Shown in pieces: positions 8,758-17,192 of a stretch of DNA of 52,602 nt (position 1 is the first letter of the stretch; each line of letters opens with the position of its first letter). The notes under the pieces are model-generated. The model saw only the letters and a program-made list of their open reading frames with translations, did no database searches and was not told the origin of the DNA. This DNA is from a virus: positions 1-52,602 of IMG/VR virus record IMGVR_UViG_3300032287_001223. One strand, 5' to 3'. The position numbers and the translations under genes were made by a program.

Positions 8758-9792
8758 ATGCGATACATCCGCAATACACAAACCAGCAAGCTTCATGCTT
8801 ACGATAGATCCCTGCTTGAGCTTGGATACTACGCAGAGTATGAGGACGATCCGCAAGATCCGCCAAAGAAAACAAAGGACATCACGTTCTATGTCTCTGC
8901 CGTGGGGATTGGGGATGCTGTTTGCGGACTGTATGCAGCTTGCGCGATAGCAGATCAAGGGTTTAACGTCACGTTCCACACAAGGCACGTTGACTGGCTC
9001 TCCGCTGTTTCGCATCCAAATGTGAGTATCTGTGATGAATCTGATTACTCAGCAGATGCAAACCTTGATTACCAAGGTCAGCTACGGGCTGGCAGGGACA
9101 AGAGCTTCAGCTCAAGGCCGAACTGGTACATCAAAGGCGTGAGGCGGTATTACGAAATACCTGAATGCCAAGCAACAAGACCCGCAACGGTTAAGAAGTT
9201 TGACAAGTCTCAGAAGATTGCAGTGATTGTTCCAACCAGCATCTGGTCTGTAAGATCCTGGAATGAGGACAGATGGACAGATCTGTCGAATCTGTTGACA
9301 GATAGTGGCTATCTTGTTGTAGCCATAGGCTCTGGAAAAGAGAAAGATCTTCTGGACAGGATTCCTGCCAGCAAGGTTTACTGGAACAGGCCAGCATCTG
9401 AAATTATTGACCTCATTGGTGGTGCGACAATCCTTTATGGAAACGACAGTGGGATGGTTCATGTCGCCGGATTGCTGGGAACACCAGCAGTAGCGGTCAC
9501 TGGCCCGACCACAAGAGACTTTGTTTTTGATTGCGGAGAATCTGTCGTTGGGATAAGCTCTGACATGCCATGCACAGGATGTTATTGGCAAAGAGACCAC
9601 GGCTGGGACGAGCGATGTGTAAAAAACTGCGAGTCTTTGCAGTCGATCAAGCCAGAATCAGTATTCCAGTTGGGAGAATCACATGTTCATGAGAAACAAG
9701 CGCACGGGCAGGATAGTGGTTTACGACGAGAAGTTGCTGGAGTTGGGGTACGAGGCGGTCGTAGACGAGCCAAAGCCAAAGAAACCAACTGA
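8758..9792 (+). CDS. GT9-family glycosyltransferase with a fused phage N-terminal domain
   Basis: A 344-residue protein. Residues 1-38 (RNTQTSKLHAYDRSLLELGY) resemble the separate small protein encoded just downstream. From residue 40 it is a heptosyltransferase-like GT9 domain: VSAVGIGDAVCGLYA (46-60), a second nucleotide-sugar fold with IVPTSIWSVRSWNEDRW (157-173), GNDSGMVHVAGLLGTPAVAVTGPT (228-251), and the GT9-type cysteine group CTGC...C...C (272-291). It may add a sugar to host LPS or to a virion protein. The last 35 or so residues overlap the next gene in another frame and read like run-on sequence. It starts right after a terminator and lacks a ribosome site, so expression is probably low. 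Confidence 0.8.
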   Translation: MRYIRNTQTSKLHAYDRSLLELGYYAEYEDDPQDPPKKTKDITFYVSAVGIGDAVCGLYAACAIADQGFNVTFHTRHVDWLSAVSHPNVSICDESDYSADANLDYQGQLRAGRDKSFSSRPNWYIKGVRRYYEIPECQATRPATVKKFDKSQKIAVIVPTSIWSVRSWNEDRWTDLSNLLTDSGYLVVAIGSGKEKDLLDRIPASKVYWNRPASEIIDLIGGATILYGNDSGMVHVAGLLGTPAVAVTGPTTRDFVFDCGESVVGISSDMPCTGCYWQRDHGWDERCVKNCESLQSIKPESVFQLGESHVHEKQAHGQDSGLRREVAGVGVRGGRRRAKAKETN

Positions 9793-9850
9793 CGATGAGA
9801 TTTCTGTGCAGGACGAGATAACCATCAAACTCTACAAAGAGGCAGCATGA
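9683..9850 (+). CDS. Small conserved phage protein, related to the GT9 fusion N-terminus
   Basis: A 55-residue frame overlapping the end of the glycosyltransferase gene in a different frame. It has a good ribosome site (GGGAGAATCAC) and its stop overlaps the next ATG (ATGA at 9847-9850). Its start, MFMRNKRTGRIVVYDEKLL followed by ELGY, aligns with the first 38 residues of the upstream GT9 protein (RN..T.....YD..LLELGY). Proteins of this type lie just after coat genes in related phages, as I recall. Function unknown. Confidence 0.75.
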   Translation: MFMRNKRTGRIVVYDEKLLELGYEAVVDEPKPKKPTDDEISVQDEITIKLYKEAA

Positions 9851-10158
9851 AGGCCAAGGACGTTAAACGAGAGGGCGGTAAGCTCGTCTATCACGGACAA
9901 GAGTTCGACGGCTTCAACAAGCCAAAGAATGCCCCTGCTGGTGCAAAGCAAAAGAAGGTCGTTCTCGCCAAGAAAGGCGATGAAGTGAAGCTTGTTCGCT
10001 TTGGACTTCGAGGGATGGAGGACTTCACCCAACACAAAGACCCTGAGCGCCGGAAAAACTACCTCGCTCGGTCAGCAGGTATCAAAAATAAAAGCGGTCA
10101 GCCCACCAAGGATGATGTGTTCAGTGCAAACCACTGGGCTAGAAAGGTACTTTGGTAG
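9847..10158 (+). CDS. Small conserved basic phage protein
   Basis: A 103-residue lysine/arginine-rich protein coupled to the preceding small gene. It contains KVVLAKKGDEVKLVRFG and HKDPERRKNYLARSAGIKNK, a pattern I associate with a widespread uncharacterised phage family. It lies between the coat gene and the adaptors, suggesting a minor head or head-completion role. The biochemical function is unknown. Confidence 0.7.
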   Translation: MKAKDVKREGGKLVYHGQEFDGFNKPKNAPAGAKQKKVVLAKKGDEVKLVRFGLRGMEDFTQHKDPERRKNYLARSAGIKNKSGQPTKDDVFSANHWARKVLW

Positions 10159-10163
10159 TATAA

Positions 10164-10511
10164 ATGGCAACATTTCAAAATGTAATGGACGATGCGCGGA
10201 TCATTCTCAACGATCAAGTCAGTGAGTTGAACCCAATCCCTCGCTATACGGAGGCCCAGTTGTTGAGCTACGCTCGCTCGGCTCTTATCGAAGCTCGTCG
10301 GGTCAGGCCAGATCTGTTTCTGTCAAACCTGACCACTTCCTTCGCAAGCTACACGGTTTCTTCCACGATTCCAATCTCTGATGACTACCTGCTTGCGATG
10401 GTTGACTACGTTGTCCACCGCTCAGAGCTGAGAGATGACGAGTTTGCCGTTGACGGAAGATCAGCCGCCTTATATCAGAAGTTTAAATCTGGACTTTTGG
10501 GAATCACATGA
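10164..10511 (+). CDS. Head-tail adaptor-like protein
   Basis: A 115-residue mostly helical protein starting MATFQNVMDDARIIL, with PRYTEAQLLSYARSALIEA and a later DYVVHRSELRDDE. This is the usual pattern of small adaptor proteins that assemble under the portal in short-tailed phages. Its stop overlaps the next gene's start (ATGA). Assignment by pattern and position. Confidence 0.65.
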   Translation: MATFQNVMDDARIILNDQVSELNPIPRYTEAQLLSYARSALIEARRVRPDLFLSNLTTSFASYTVSSTIPISDDYLLAMVDYVVHRSELRDDEFAVDGRSAALYQKFKSGLLGIT

Positions 10512-11158
10512 AGACACTTGAATCATTCCTGCCAGAGATCCTTCCTGACGTACCCGGATGTACGTCCGATATGGCTATCCGCGCTCTTCGCAACACAATT
10601 ATTGAGTTCTGTGAGAAGAGTCTGATTTATCAAGACACAATGGATGCGGTCACGGTTTTGCAGGGCATAACAGATTACGATCTGGAGCCGCCAAAGGATT
10701 ACCGGATTCAAAAAATCATGAAGATGTGGTATCTGGGGCAGGAGCTTGAGGCTTTGGCTCCAGATGCTATTGGTGTGCCAGATGCCTACCGAACCAACAT
10801 AACTGGCTACAACCCCAGCAGTGGCCCACCCGCCGGATATACACAGAAGGACGTTGACACCTTCACAATTCTGCCAATTCCGGATCAGAAGTATGCAGCA
10901 TCTATTACAATGAGAGTTGCTCTCGTTCCCTTGCGAACAGTGACAGAGGTTGCTGACTTCTTGTTTGAGATCTGGGGCGAGACTCTTGGGTTTGGCGCAA
11001 AGGCGAGGTTGATGCTCACACCTGGAAAGCCATACTCAAACAACGATTCGGCAAACTTTAATCAGGTTCGCTACATGACTGGATTGAATGACGCAAGACA
11101 GAGAGCTTTGCGCGGCAATGTCCGATCTACTTTACAAGTCAAGTTGAGGAAGCCATGA
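10508..11158 (+). CDS. Putative head-tail connector / tail tubular protein
   Basis: A 216-residue protein coupled to genes on both sides. The start SFLPEILPDVPGCTSDMAIRA followed by RNTIIEFCEKS is a common signature in environmental podovirus connector proteins. The middle alternates short beta strands, and the C-terminal part (GFGAKARLMLTPGKPYSN) is helical. A role as a tail adaptor below the portal ring is inferred from position and size. Confidence 0.6.
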   Translation: MKTLESFLPEILPDVPGCTSDMAIRALRNTIIEFCEKSLIYQDTMDAVTVLQGITDYDLEPPKDYRIQKIMKMWYLGQELEALAPDAIGVPDAYRTNITGYNPSSGPPAGYTQKDVDTFTILPIPDQKYAASITMRVALVPLRTVTEVADFLFEIWGETLGFGAKARLMLTPGKPYSNNDSANFNQVRYMTGLNDARQRALRGNVRSTLQVKLRKP

Positions 11159-11487
11159 CAGACAAAATTAAACTTGTTCAAGGCGATACTCGTCCAGCCA
11201 TTGTCTGCACGATCACTGATGAGACAACAGGAGCTGCTGTCAACATCACTGGAGCCACTGTCCTCCTGAAGTTCCGCCCAGTCGGAAGCACGACTCTCCA
11301 AGCTACCGTAACAGGAACAGTGACATCTGGTTCTGCTGGACAGGTCGCTTTCTATCCAGCCTCTACGCCAGCAATGCTGACAGGCGATGCAGGAGATTAC
11401 GAGGGTGAGATCGAGATCACGTTCAGCGATGGACAGATTCAAACTGTCTACGATCTTTTGAAATTTAAGATCCGCGAGGACTTCTAA
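11155..11487 (+). CDS. Beta-sandwich tail/baseplate protein (BppU-N-like)
   Basis: A 110-residue all-beta protein. The N-terminus VQGDTRPAIVCTITDETTGA and the following ITGATVLLKFRP resemble the N-terminal domain of phage baseplate upper proteins (BppU family). Such domains attach fibres to the tail. It overlaps the previous gene by four bases and the next by one. Medium certainty because the domain is short and degenerate. Confidence 0.6.
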   Translation: MTDKIKLVQGDTRPAIVCTITDETTGAAVNITGATVLLKFRPVGSTTLQATVTGTVTSGSAGQVAFYPASTPAMLTGDAGDYEGEIEITFSDGQIQTVYDLLKFKIREDF

Positions 11488-12458
11488 TGGTCAGCAAGGT
11501 CACGGCTTCGGTAACGAACGCCAGACCAAGGCTAAGTGTTACGCTCGTCGATGCAATTGTTGAGTCAGGTAGAGTAATACCAGTAGCTGATGTATCTCGG
11601 GTTGCTCCAAAAATATCTGTCTCCTATAACAATCCAGCGGCAGCAGCAAGTTACACAATACCTGCTGCTGACATAGCCTATATCAATCTATTCTTGGATG
11701 CAGAAATCGATGTGTCTGGCTTGTTTAGATACACAACAGAATCTGTCACACTAAACGATGGATCTGTTATTGCATTTTCCAAAGTACAAGCAGACTCAAT
11801 TTCATTAAGTGATCTTATTTATAAAAGCACCGAAAAGCAGTTTGCGGACGCTATAACTTTTGCAGACTTGGTTGTAAGGACACTTGTATTCATACGAAGT
11901 TTTGCGGAAACTCAGTCAATTAGCGACAGCACTGCCCGTGTTTTTGCAAAGCAGGCTGCAAGTTCTGTTTTGCTGTCAGAGAATCTTTCCAAGGCTGTTG
12001 CAAAAAACCTAGCAGAAACAGCTTTAATTTCTGAGTTGGCTTCACGTTCAGTTGCAAAGTATTTAACAGAATCAGTTTCATTTGCAGATGCCAAATTCTT
12101 AAGTAGCCAAAAGCAACTTGCGGAAGTTCAGTCAGTGGCAGATGCGGCTGTTAGAGATATTTCAAAGCTACTTACTGACTCAGCAGTACCTAGCGATGTC
12201 ATTGCGTTTGATATATCCAAAGCCCTAAGTGATGGATTTGCAATGAACGACTCGGCAGACGCTGCTGATGGGCTTAGGTTTTCATTCTCAATAGGTGTGC
12301 AAAATATAATTTTTGCATCAGACGCAAGTTTAAGAAGTTTTCAAAAGCCGAGAACAGATTCTGTTTCTATGAGCGACTCTGGTTTTGTGTTGCAACAAGA
12401 TTATTGTGATCTAACATATTTTGCTGAAGATTACGTTGGTGTTGGATTTGTTTTTTAA
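11487..12458 (+). CDS. Repetitive tail-appendage protein
   Basis: A 323-residue protein. From about residue 90 it is built of degenerate repeats of roughly 20-22 residues with the pattern ..FA..ESVSFAD...R...K, each ending in a serine/aspartate turn and a helical lysine. At least eight such units can be read. Repeats like this form elongated fibre shafts or linkers. It is located between a baseplate-like protein and further fibre genes. No enzymatic motif seen. Confidence 0.6.
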   Translation: MVSKVTASVTNARPRLSVTLVDAIVESGRVIPVADVSRVAPKISVSYNNPAAAASYTIPAADIAYINLFLDAEIDVSGLFRYTTESVTLNDGSVIAFSKVQADSISLSDLIYKSTEKQFADAITFADLVVRTLVFIRSFAETQSISDSTARVFAKQAASSVLLSENLSKAVAKNLAETALISELASRSVAKYLTESVSFADAKFLSSQKQLAEVQSVADAAVRDISKLLTDSAVPSDVIAFDISKALSDGFAMNDSADAADGLRFSFSIGVQNIIFASDASLRSFQKPRTDSVSMSDSGFVLQQDYCDLTYFAEDYVGVGFVF

Positions 12459-12470
12459 AAGAGGTTAATC

Positions 12471-12920
12471 ATGATTAAAGAAGAAATTAAAATTACTGGG
12501 CATGTAGATATTGTTGTCACCGACAAAAACGGTAACATCAAAGACACACGTAGCATCAAAAACTTGGTTCTCACTACTGGTAAGACTTTTATTGCCGCGA
12601 GTATGTTGAAGACCACAACCAACAGCCCTGTAGCTATGACGCACATGGCGATTGGGTCTGGGACAACTGCCGCAGCAGTCGGAAATACAGCAATGGAGAC
12701 TCAGTTGGCTAGAGTTGCTTTGGCCTCTGCTACGTCATCCGGAGCTGTAGTCACATACACCGCATCTTTCCCTGCTGGCACTGGAACTGGTGCTGTTACT
12801 GAGGCGGGTACTTTTAACGATGCCTCAGCAGGAACAATGCTTTGCCGAACTGTCTTCTCTGTTGTCAACAAAGGCGTAGATGATGCGTTGTCTATTACTT
12901 GGACAATCACCGTATCCTGA
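12471..12920 (+). CDS. Tail fibre-associated protein
   Basis: A 149-residue protein with a ribosome site (AAGAGGTTAATC). The central stretch THMAIGSGTTAAAVGNTAMETQLARVAL is a familiar pattern in phage tail proteins that bridge fibres to the tail. The rest alternates hydrophobic beta strands and ends SITWTITVS. Likely structural. Confidence 0.65.
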   Translation: MIKEEIKITGHVDIVVTDKNGNIKDTRSIKNLVLTTGKTFIAASMLKTTTNSPVAMTHMAIGSGTTAAAVGNTAMETQLARVALASATSSGAVVTYTASFPAGTGTGAVTEAGTFNDASAGTMLCRTVFSVVNKGVDDALSITWTITVS

Positions 12921-12932
12921 TTGGGGTAGTAA

Positions 12933-14294
12933 ATGTCAACAATTGTCCTTCGTTCGGTTAAAGGATCGCCGTTAACCAACACGGAGGTCGATACCAACTT
13001 TAGCAACCTCAACACAGACAAGATTGAATCTATTACATCGACAGATGGATCTGTCTCGATAACTTCATCAGGTACTACCCGCGACTTGAGTGCCGCTTTA
13101 GCTGCATCTACTACCAATGTTGTTTGCTTAGTTCGTAATACAACAGGCGCAACTCTCACTAAAGGAACTGCCGTCTATATTAACGGCGCTATTGGTCAAA
13201 ATCCTACAGTTACCAAAGCAATGGCAGATATAGATGCCACATCCGCTCAGACACTTGGGTTGATGACCGCTGATTTGGCTAACAACTCAAATGGATATGT
13301 CACTGTTATTGGCTTGATTAGCAATATCGATACGTCTGCTTATACAGATGGAGCGCAGCTTTATCTCAGCCCAACAGTATCTGGTGGGCTGACTACGACC
13401 AAGTCATCCGGCGGAGACCATTTGGTTTATGTTGCTGTTGTTCAACACGCCCACCCTACTCAAGGTAAATTATTTGTCAAAGTGCAAAACGGCTATGAGA
13501 TGGATGAGTTGCACAATGTGTCTGCTCAATCTCCTACCAGTGGACAGATCTTAATTTATAACGCTTCTACATCTTTGTGGGAAAAAGCAAATCTGACCCC
13601 CGGTACAGGTGTCTCTGTAACCAATGGTGCAGGCTCTATATCTTTGGCATTGGCTAGTAATTATGGCGATACTCAAAATCCTTACGCTTCTAAGACTGCA
13701 AACTACTTCTTAGCCGCACCCAATGGGTCTGCTGGCGCACCAACATTCAGGGCTATTGTTGCTGCTGATATTCCTACATTGAATCAGAATACTACGGGCT
13801 CCTCCGGCTCTTGTACAGGTAATGCGGCTACTGCTACAACAGCAACCACAGCAACCACAGCAACCACAGCCAACGCAACAAATACTGCAAACAATTTTCA
13901 AATGAATAGTTTGGGGATTGGTACGGCTGGATCGGGTACTGCTGGAGAGATTAGAGCAACCAACAACATCACGGCATATTACTCAGATGAGCGACTGAAA
14001 ACTAAAATAGGCGATATTGAAGATCCTATTGGAAAGGTTCGCGCAATCAAGACAATGCTGTATCACGCAAACGAAATAGCGGTGTCTCTTGGATACGATG
14101 CGTCTGTTATCGAAGTTGGTGTAACAGCTCAATCCGTACAGGCAGTGCAGCCTCAAGCAGTAGCGCCAGCGCCTATTGATGAGCAGTATTTAACGGTTAG
14201 GTATGAACGTCTCGTGCCTCTTTTGATTGAGGCAATTAAAGAATTGTCTGACAAGGTAATAGTTCTCGAAGAAAAACTGAAAGAGGGGGCGTAA
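12933..14294 (+). CDS. Tail fibre with C-terminal S74 self-cleaving chaperone
   Basis: A 453-residue fibre. The N-terminal part is beta-rich (GTAVYINGAIGQNPTVTKA region). A threonine/alanine linker is encoded by three 9-bp repeats, and the C-terminus starts SDERLKTKIGDIEDPIGKVR at S351. This SDER pattern marks the intramolecular chaperone of peptidase S74 proteins such as endosialidase and L-shaped fibre tips, where the serine cleaves the chain after trimer folding. The end is a helical coiled coil (LIEAIKELSDKVIVLEEKL). Probably receptor-binding. Confidence 0.85.
   Translation: MSTIVLRSVKGSPLTNTEVDTNFSNLNTDKIESITSTDGSVSITSSGTTRDLSAALAASTTNVVCLVRNTTGATLTKGTAVYINGAIGQNPTVTKAMADIDATSAQTLGLMTADLANNSNGYVTVIGLISNIDTSAYTDGAQLYLSPTVSGGLTTTKSSGGDHLVYVAVVQHAHPTQGKLFVKVQNGYEMDELHNVSAQSPTSGQILIYNASTSLWEKANLTPGTGVSVTNGAGSISLALASNYGDTQNPYASKTANYFLAAPNGSAGAPTFRAIVAADIPTLNQNTTGSSGSCTGNAATATTATTATTATTANATNTANNFQMNSLGIGTAGSGTAGEIRATNNITAYYSDERLKTKIGDIEDPIGKVRAIKTMLYHANEIAVSLGYDASVIEVGVTAQSVQAVQPQAVAPAPIDEQYLTVRYERLVPLLIEAIKELSDKVIVLEEKLKEGA
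13841..13867 (+). repeat. Three tandem 9-bp repeats in the fibre gene
   Basis: The unit AGCAACCAC occurs three times in a row and encodes a threonine/alanine linker between the fibre body and the S74 domain. Such repeats allow in-frame length change. Confidence 0.85.
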
Positions 14295-14998
14295 TGCCAG
14301 TCTTATTTACAAATAACGCAACCACGACCCTTGGGTCTTCAATCCTCATCGGAGATCTGTCGTTGACTGTTGCGTCAGGAACAGGTGCTCTGTTCCCGGC
14401 AACAACAAGCGGATTTTTCTACGTTGCTCTTGTCAACTCAAGTAACCAAATTGAGTTTGTTAAGGTTACTGCGAGATCTTCCGACACGTTCACTATTGTC
14501 AGGGCGCAGGGTGGATCAACTGCAAGAGCCTATACAGCAGGAGCCAAAGTTGAACTTCGTTTAATTTCGACTGCTCTTGAGAATTTTGTCCAGCTCGACG
14601 GCACTCAAACCATATCAGGTAACAAGACCTTCAGTGGAACTGTTGCTTTGAGTGGTGGCGGATCTGTGTCTGGAACCTATACCGGCAGCCCAACACTTTC
14701 TGGAAACCCCACTTTCTCTGGCGCACCGACATTCAGTGGTACTCCTGTATTTAACACTGGCGCATCATTAGCTGGAACATTCACTGGTACGCCGACAATA
14801 TCTGGCAACTTTGATTTCAGTGGCACTCCTGTTTTTTCAAATGTACTTTCGCTGACTGGATCTATCAATACGACAAACTTTAAGATCCTACAAGAGAGTG
14901 GGAAGCTCGTTATAAAGTACGGCACAACAACAATCATGTCTATTTCATCTGCTGGTGTGGTTTCCGCATTGGATAGCTTCGCTGGCGGCGGAGTTTAA
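14294..14998 (+). CDS. Tail fibre protein with GTP/FSG shaft repeats
   Basis: A 234-residue protein; the ATG overlaps the previous stop (TAATG). After an N-terminal beta domain (residues 1-95, with FVKVTARSSDTFTIVRAQGG), residues 100-190 consist of short repeats of the type SGTPTFSG/GNPTFSGAP, typical of triple-beta fibre shafts. The C-terminus (FKILQESGKLVIKYGTTTI) is a small beta cap. Probably a short fibre that works with the neighbouring S74 fibre. Confidence 0.7.
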   Translation: MPVLFTNNATTTLGSSILIGDLSLTVASGTGALFPATTSGFFYVALVNSSNQIEFVKVTARSSDTFTIVRAQGGSTARAYTAGAKVELRLISTALENFVQLDGTQTISGNKTFSGTVALSGGGSVSGTYTGSPTLSGNPTFSGAPTFSGTPVFNTGASLAGTFTGTPTISGNFDFSGTPVFSNVLSLTGSINTTNFKILQESGKLVIKYGTTTIMSISSAGVVSALDSFAGGGV

Positions 14999-15011
14999 TT
15001 AAGGAGTAATC

Positions 15012-15653
15012 ATGGCAACAACAAGCATTGGCGCAACGGGCGTGACATTTCCGGATGGTGGGGTTCAAACAGGGGCAACAAATGGCATACCTGTTTTAAA
15101 TGTATATACATCTTCATCAACATGGACAAAGCCAGCAACAGTTAAAGCAATCAAGGTAACCGTGGTTGGCGGCGGCGGTGCAGGTGGTGCAGGAAGTGAG
15201 CCAACAGGAGGCGTAAATGCGTGTGGTGCAGGCGGGGGCGGTGGAGGAACGGCTATCAGGGTTTATCCTGCGGCATCTTTACCTGGCCCTCAACCTTACA
15301 CGGTAGGCGGTGCTGGTGCTACTTCTTCGTTTGGAGTTTCCCCTGCAACTGTTATATCCGCAACTGGCGGAGCAACTGGCGGGGCAGGAGGCCAAAGCAA
15401 CGCTGGGGCGGGAGGTATTGGATCAAGTGGACAACTAAATATTGCAGGCGGTGCTGGTGGTGGCTTTTCCTCACAAAACACGAGTGGCTCAGGCGGATCA
15501 AGCACTCTTGGTGGAGGTGGGGCCTCAGTAGGTGTTAATTCCACTGTTGGTAATGCTGGTCGTGCATATGGTGGCGGCGGTGGCGGCGCTAAAACTATAG
15601 GCCCAGGCGGTGCGGGAGCGGCAGGCGTAGTAATCGTTGAGGAGTTTTATTGA
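15012..15653 (+). CDS. Glycine-rich tail adhesin
   Basis: A 213-residue protein with a good ribosome site (AAGGAGTAATC). Residues 35-55 (SSSTWTKPATVKAIKVTVVG) begin the familiar pattern of glycine-rich phage tail proteins, and the remaining 150 residues are about half glycine in GG, GGG and longer runs. Comparable sequences form polyglycine type II helix sandwiches at the tips of T-even-like gp38 adhesins and bind receptors. A second protein of the same type lies at 17193. The structural comparison is inference. Confidence 0.65.
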   Translation: MATTSIGATGVTFPDGGVQTGATNGIPVLNVYTSSSTWTKPATVKAIKVTVVGGGGAGGAGSEPTGGVNACGAGGGGGGTAIRVYPAASLPGPQPYTVGGAGATSSFGVSPATVISATGGATGGAGGQSNAGAGGIGSSGQLNIAGGAGGGFSSQNTSGSGGSSTLGGGGASVGVNSTVGNAGRAYGGGGGGAKTIGPGGAGAAGVVIVEEFY

Positions 15654-15856
15654 TGAAAGCACTTATTTCTTCTATCGAACCTCGTGAAGCAGGATATAGA
15701 GTGGCGCAAGTTGTAACGAACAACGCTACCTTTCCTGTCGCAGAGCCCGATCTGTTTTGGGTTGACTGTGAAGATAATGTTGTTGCAGATTTATTTTGGT
15801 ATAACCCATCTGACCAACAAATTAAACCTATTTCGCAGCCACCTGAGGGATCTTAA
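15653..15856 (+). CDS. Small fibre-module protein
   Basis: A 67-residue protein. I choose ATG 15653, which overlaps the previous stop (TGATG), rather than the TTG three bases upstream. The sequence has the pattern GYRVAQVV...FPVAEPDLFWVDC and DLFWYNPSDQQIKPI, which I recall from small proteins in tail-fibre modules. Function unknown; possibly fibre assembly or capping. Confidence 0.65.
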   Translation: MKALISSIEPREAGYRVAQVVTNNATFPVAEPDLFWVDCEDNVVADLFWYNPSDQQIKPISQPPEGS

Positions 15857-16971
15857 TGTGCAATCAACTGTCTCAGTTTACTGTCGATAAATATGTTCAC
15901 CTCAAAGGGTTCCTTGATATTGGAAATTGCAATGAGCTGACTGTTGAACTGAAACGATTGGTTGACGCAAGAGCAACGCATAAAGACACTCAATGCCCAG
16001 CCTCAGAAGCAATTCATGGTGCTATGGTATTTGACAAGCTTCTCGTGGATCTTCTTCCTCACTTTGAGAAGGCGGCAGGCAAGCGGCTTCATCCAACTTA
16101 CAGTTACGCTCGACTATATAAAAAAGGTGAGAAGTTAAAAATTCACACCGACAGAGAGTCTTGCGAGATAAGCGCAACTCTGACGTTGGGTTTTGATGGA
16201 GAAGCATGGCCTATCTATATGGGCGATGAGGGCAAAGAGAACGCATCCAAAATCGTCATGGATGTGGGTGATGTCGTGCTTTATCGTGGAATGGAGAAGC
16301 ATCACTGGAGAAAGAAATTCAAAGGTGAATGGCAAGCACAGGTTTTCTTGCATTACGTCGATGCTGATGGCCCACACAAAGAGTGGAAGTTCGACAAACG
16401 CCCCGGCTTAAACTTACCAGCTACTAGCAACGAGCTGAACTATTGGATGTTCACAGACATCTTAAGTGCAGAAATGTGCGACTCTATTATTTCCTCTTAC
16501 ACAAATTCTGCTGTAAAAAAAGAGCCACCAGTGATAGGGACTGGTGATGGTGAGATAAACAGAGAGATTAGAAACGTAGAGCGTGTCATGCTACCTACAT
16601 ACAAAGATCTTGGCGGGTTGCTTACTGCTGCTGGCTTATCTGCAAACCACCAGTCATTCAAGTTTGATGTCACCCACGCCAATCAAGCAGAATTTCTAAT
16701 CTACCCTGCCGGTGGTAGATACCAATCCCACGTAGATACTTTTCTTGCTCATGGCGATGAGTGTAGAAAGTTAACCGTACTAGCTTTTTTAAATGACGAC
16801 TTTAAGGGCGGTCGGTTTTACTTGCAAAATGGCCACGAAAGAATGTATCCGCCACAAAGCAAGGGAACAGTTTTGGTTTTCCCAAGCTTTGTGATGCACG
16901 GCGTAGAAGACATAGAAGAAGGAATCCGATACTCAGCAGTCTGCTGGATGCTCGGGAAATTTTTTAGATAG
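15856..16971 (+). CDS. Tandem 2-oxoglutarate/Fe(II) oxygenase (two catalytic domains)
   Basis: A 371-residue protein with two 2OG-Fe(II) oxygenase domains in one chain. Domain 1 (about 1-180) has the iron-binding H97-x-D99, a distal histidine in MEKHHWR (H149/H150) and the end AQVFLHYV. Domain 2 (about 195-371) has H292-x-D294 (SHVDTF), H348 (FVMHGV) and R358 for 2-oxoglutarate. The second is prolyl-4-hydroxylase-like, with FLNDDFKGGRFYL. Both look catalytically complete. The enzyme should hydroxylate a protein side chain or another substrate. It lies between two glycine-rich adhesin genes, so an adhesin substrate is conceivable but unproven. Confidence 0.85.
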   Translation: MCNQLSQFTVDKYVHLKGFLDIGNCNELTVELKRLVDARATHKDTQCPASEAIHGAMVFDKLLVDLLPHFEKAAGKRLHPTYSYARLYKKGEKLKIHTDRESCEISATLTLGFDGEAWPIYMGDEGKENASKIVMDVGDVVLYRGMEKHHWRKKFKGEWQAQVFLHYVDADGPHKEWKFDKRPGLNLPATSNELNYWMFTDILSAEMCDSIISSYTNSAVKKEPPVIGTGDGEINREIRNVERVMLPTYKDLGGLLTAAGLSANHQSFKFDVTHANQAEFLIYPAGGRYQSHVDTFLAHGDECRKLTVLAFLNDDFKGGRFYLQNGHERMYPPQSKGTVLVFPSFVMHGVEDIEEGIRYSAVCWMLGKFFR

Positions 16972-16979
16972 GAACAGAA

Positions 16980-17189
16980 ATGGGCGAGATTGATCCAATT
17001 GCTTATGGCGCACTGACCGCCAAAGTAGAGAACCTAGAGAAGAAGCTGGACAAGCTCGAGGCTTCCATCGAGGAGCTTATCGCTTTGGTCAACAAGGGCA
17101 AGGGAGGAGTGTGGATGGGCATTGCCATCGTTTCTGCAATCAGCTCTGTTATCGGTTTCCTTAGCCACAATCTGTTCGGCAAGAGTTAA
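16980..17189 (+). CDS. XhlA/holin-like membrane protein
   Basis: A 69-residue protein: residues 10-40 are a heptad-type coiled coil (LTAKVENLEKKLDKLEASIE), followed by lysine/glycine residues and one membrane segment near 45-65 (MGIAIVSAISSVIGFLS). This is the architecture of XhlA-type hemolysin or holin accessory proteins. It could assist lysis, although it lies about 3 kb before the endolysin. Confidence 0.6.
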   Translation: MGEIDPIAYGALTAKVENLEKKLDKLEASIEELIALVNKGKGGVWMGIAIVSAISSVIGFLSHNLFGKS

Positions 17190-17192
17190 GAC

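Noticed and set aside
13710-13901. Cysteine/serine-rich minus-strand frame
   Set aside because: Shadow of the ACAGCAACC-type repeats in the S74 fibre gene.
15296-15544. Proline-rich minus-strand frame opposite the glycine-rich adhesin; likewise at 17777-18037
   Set aside because: Glycine codons GGN read as proline CCN on the other strand, so long proline-rich shadows are expected.
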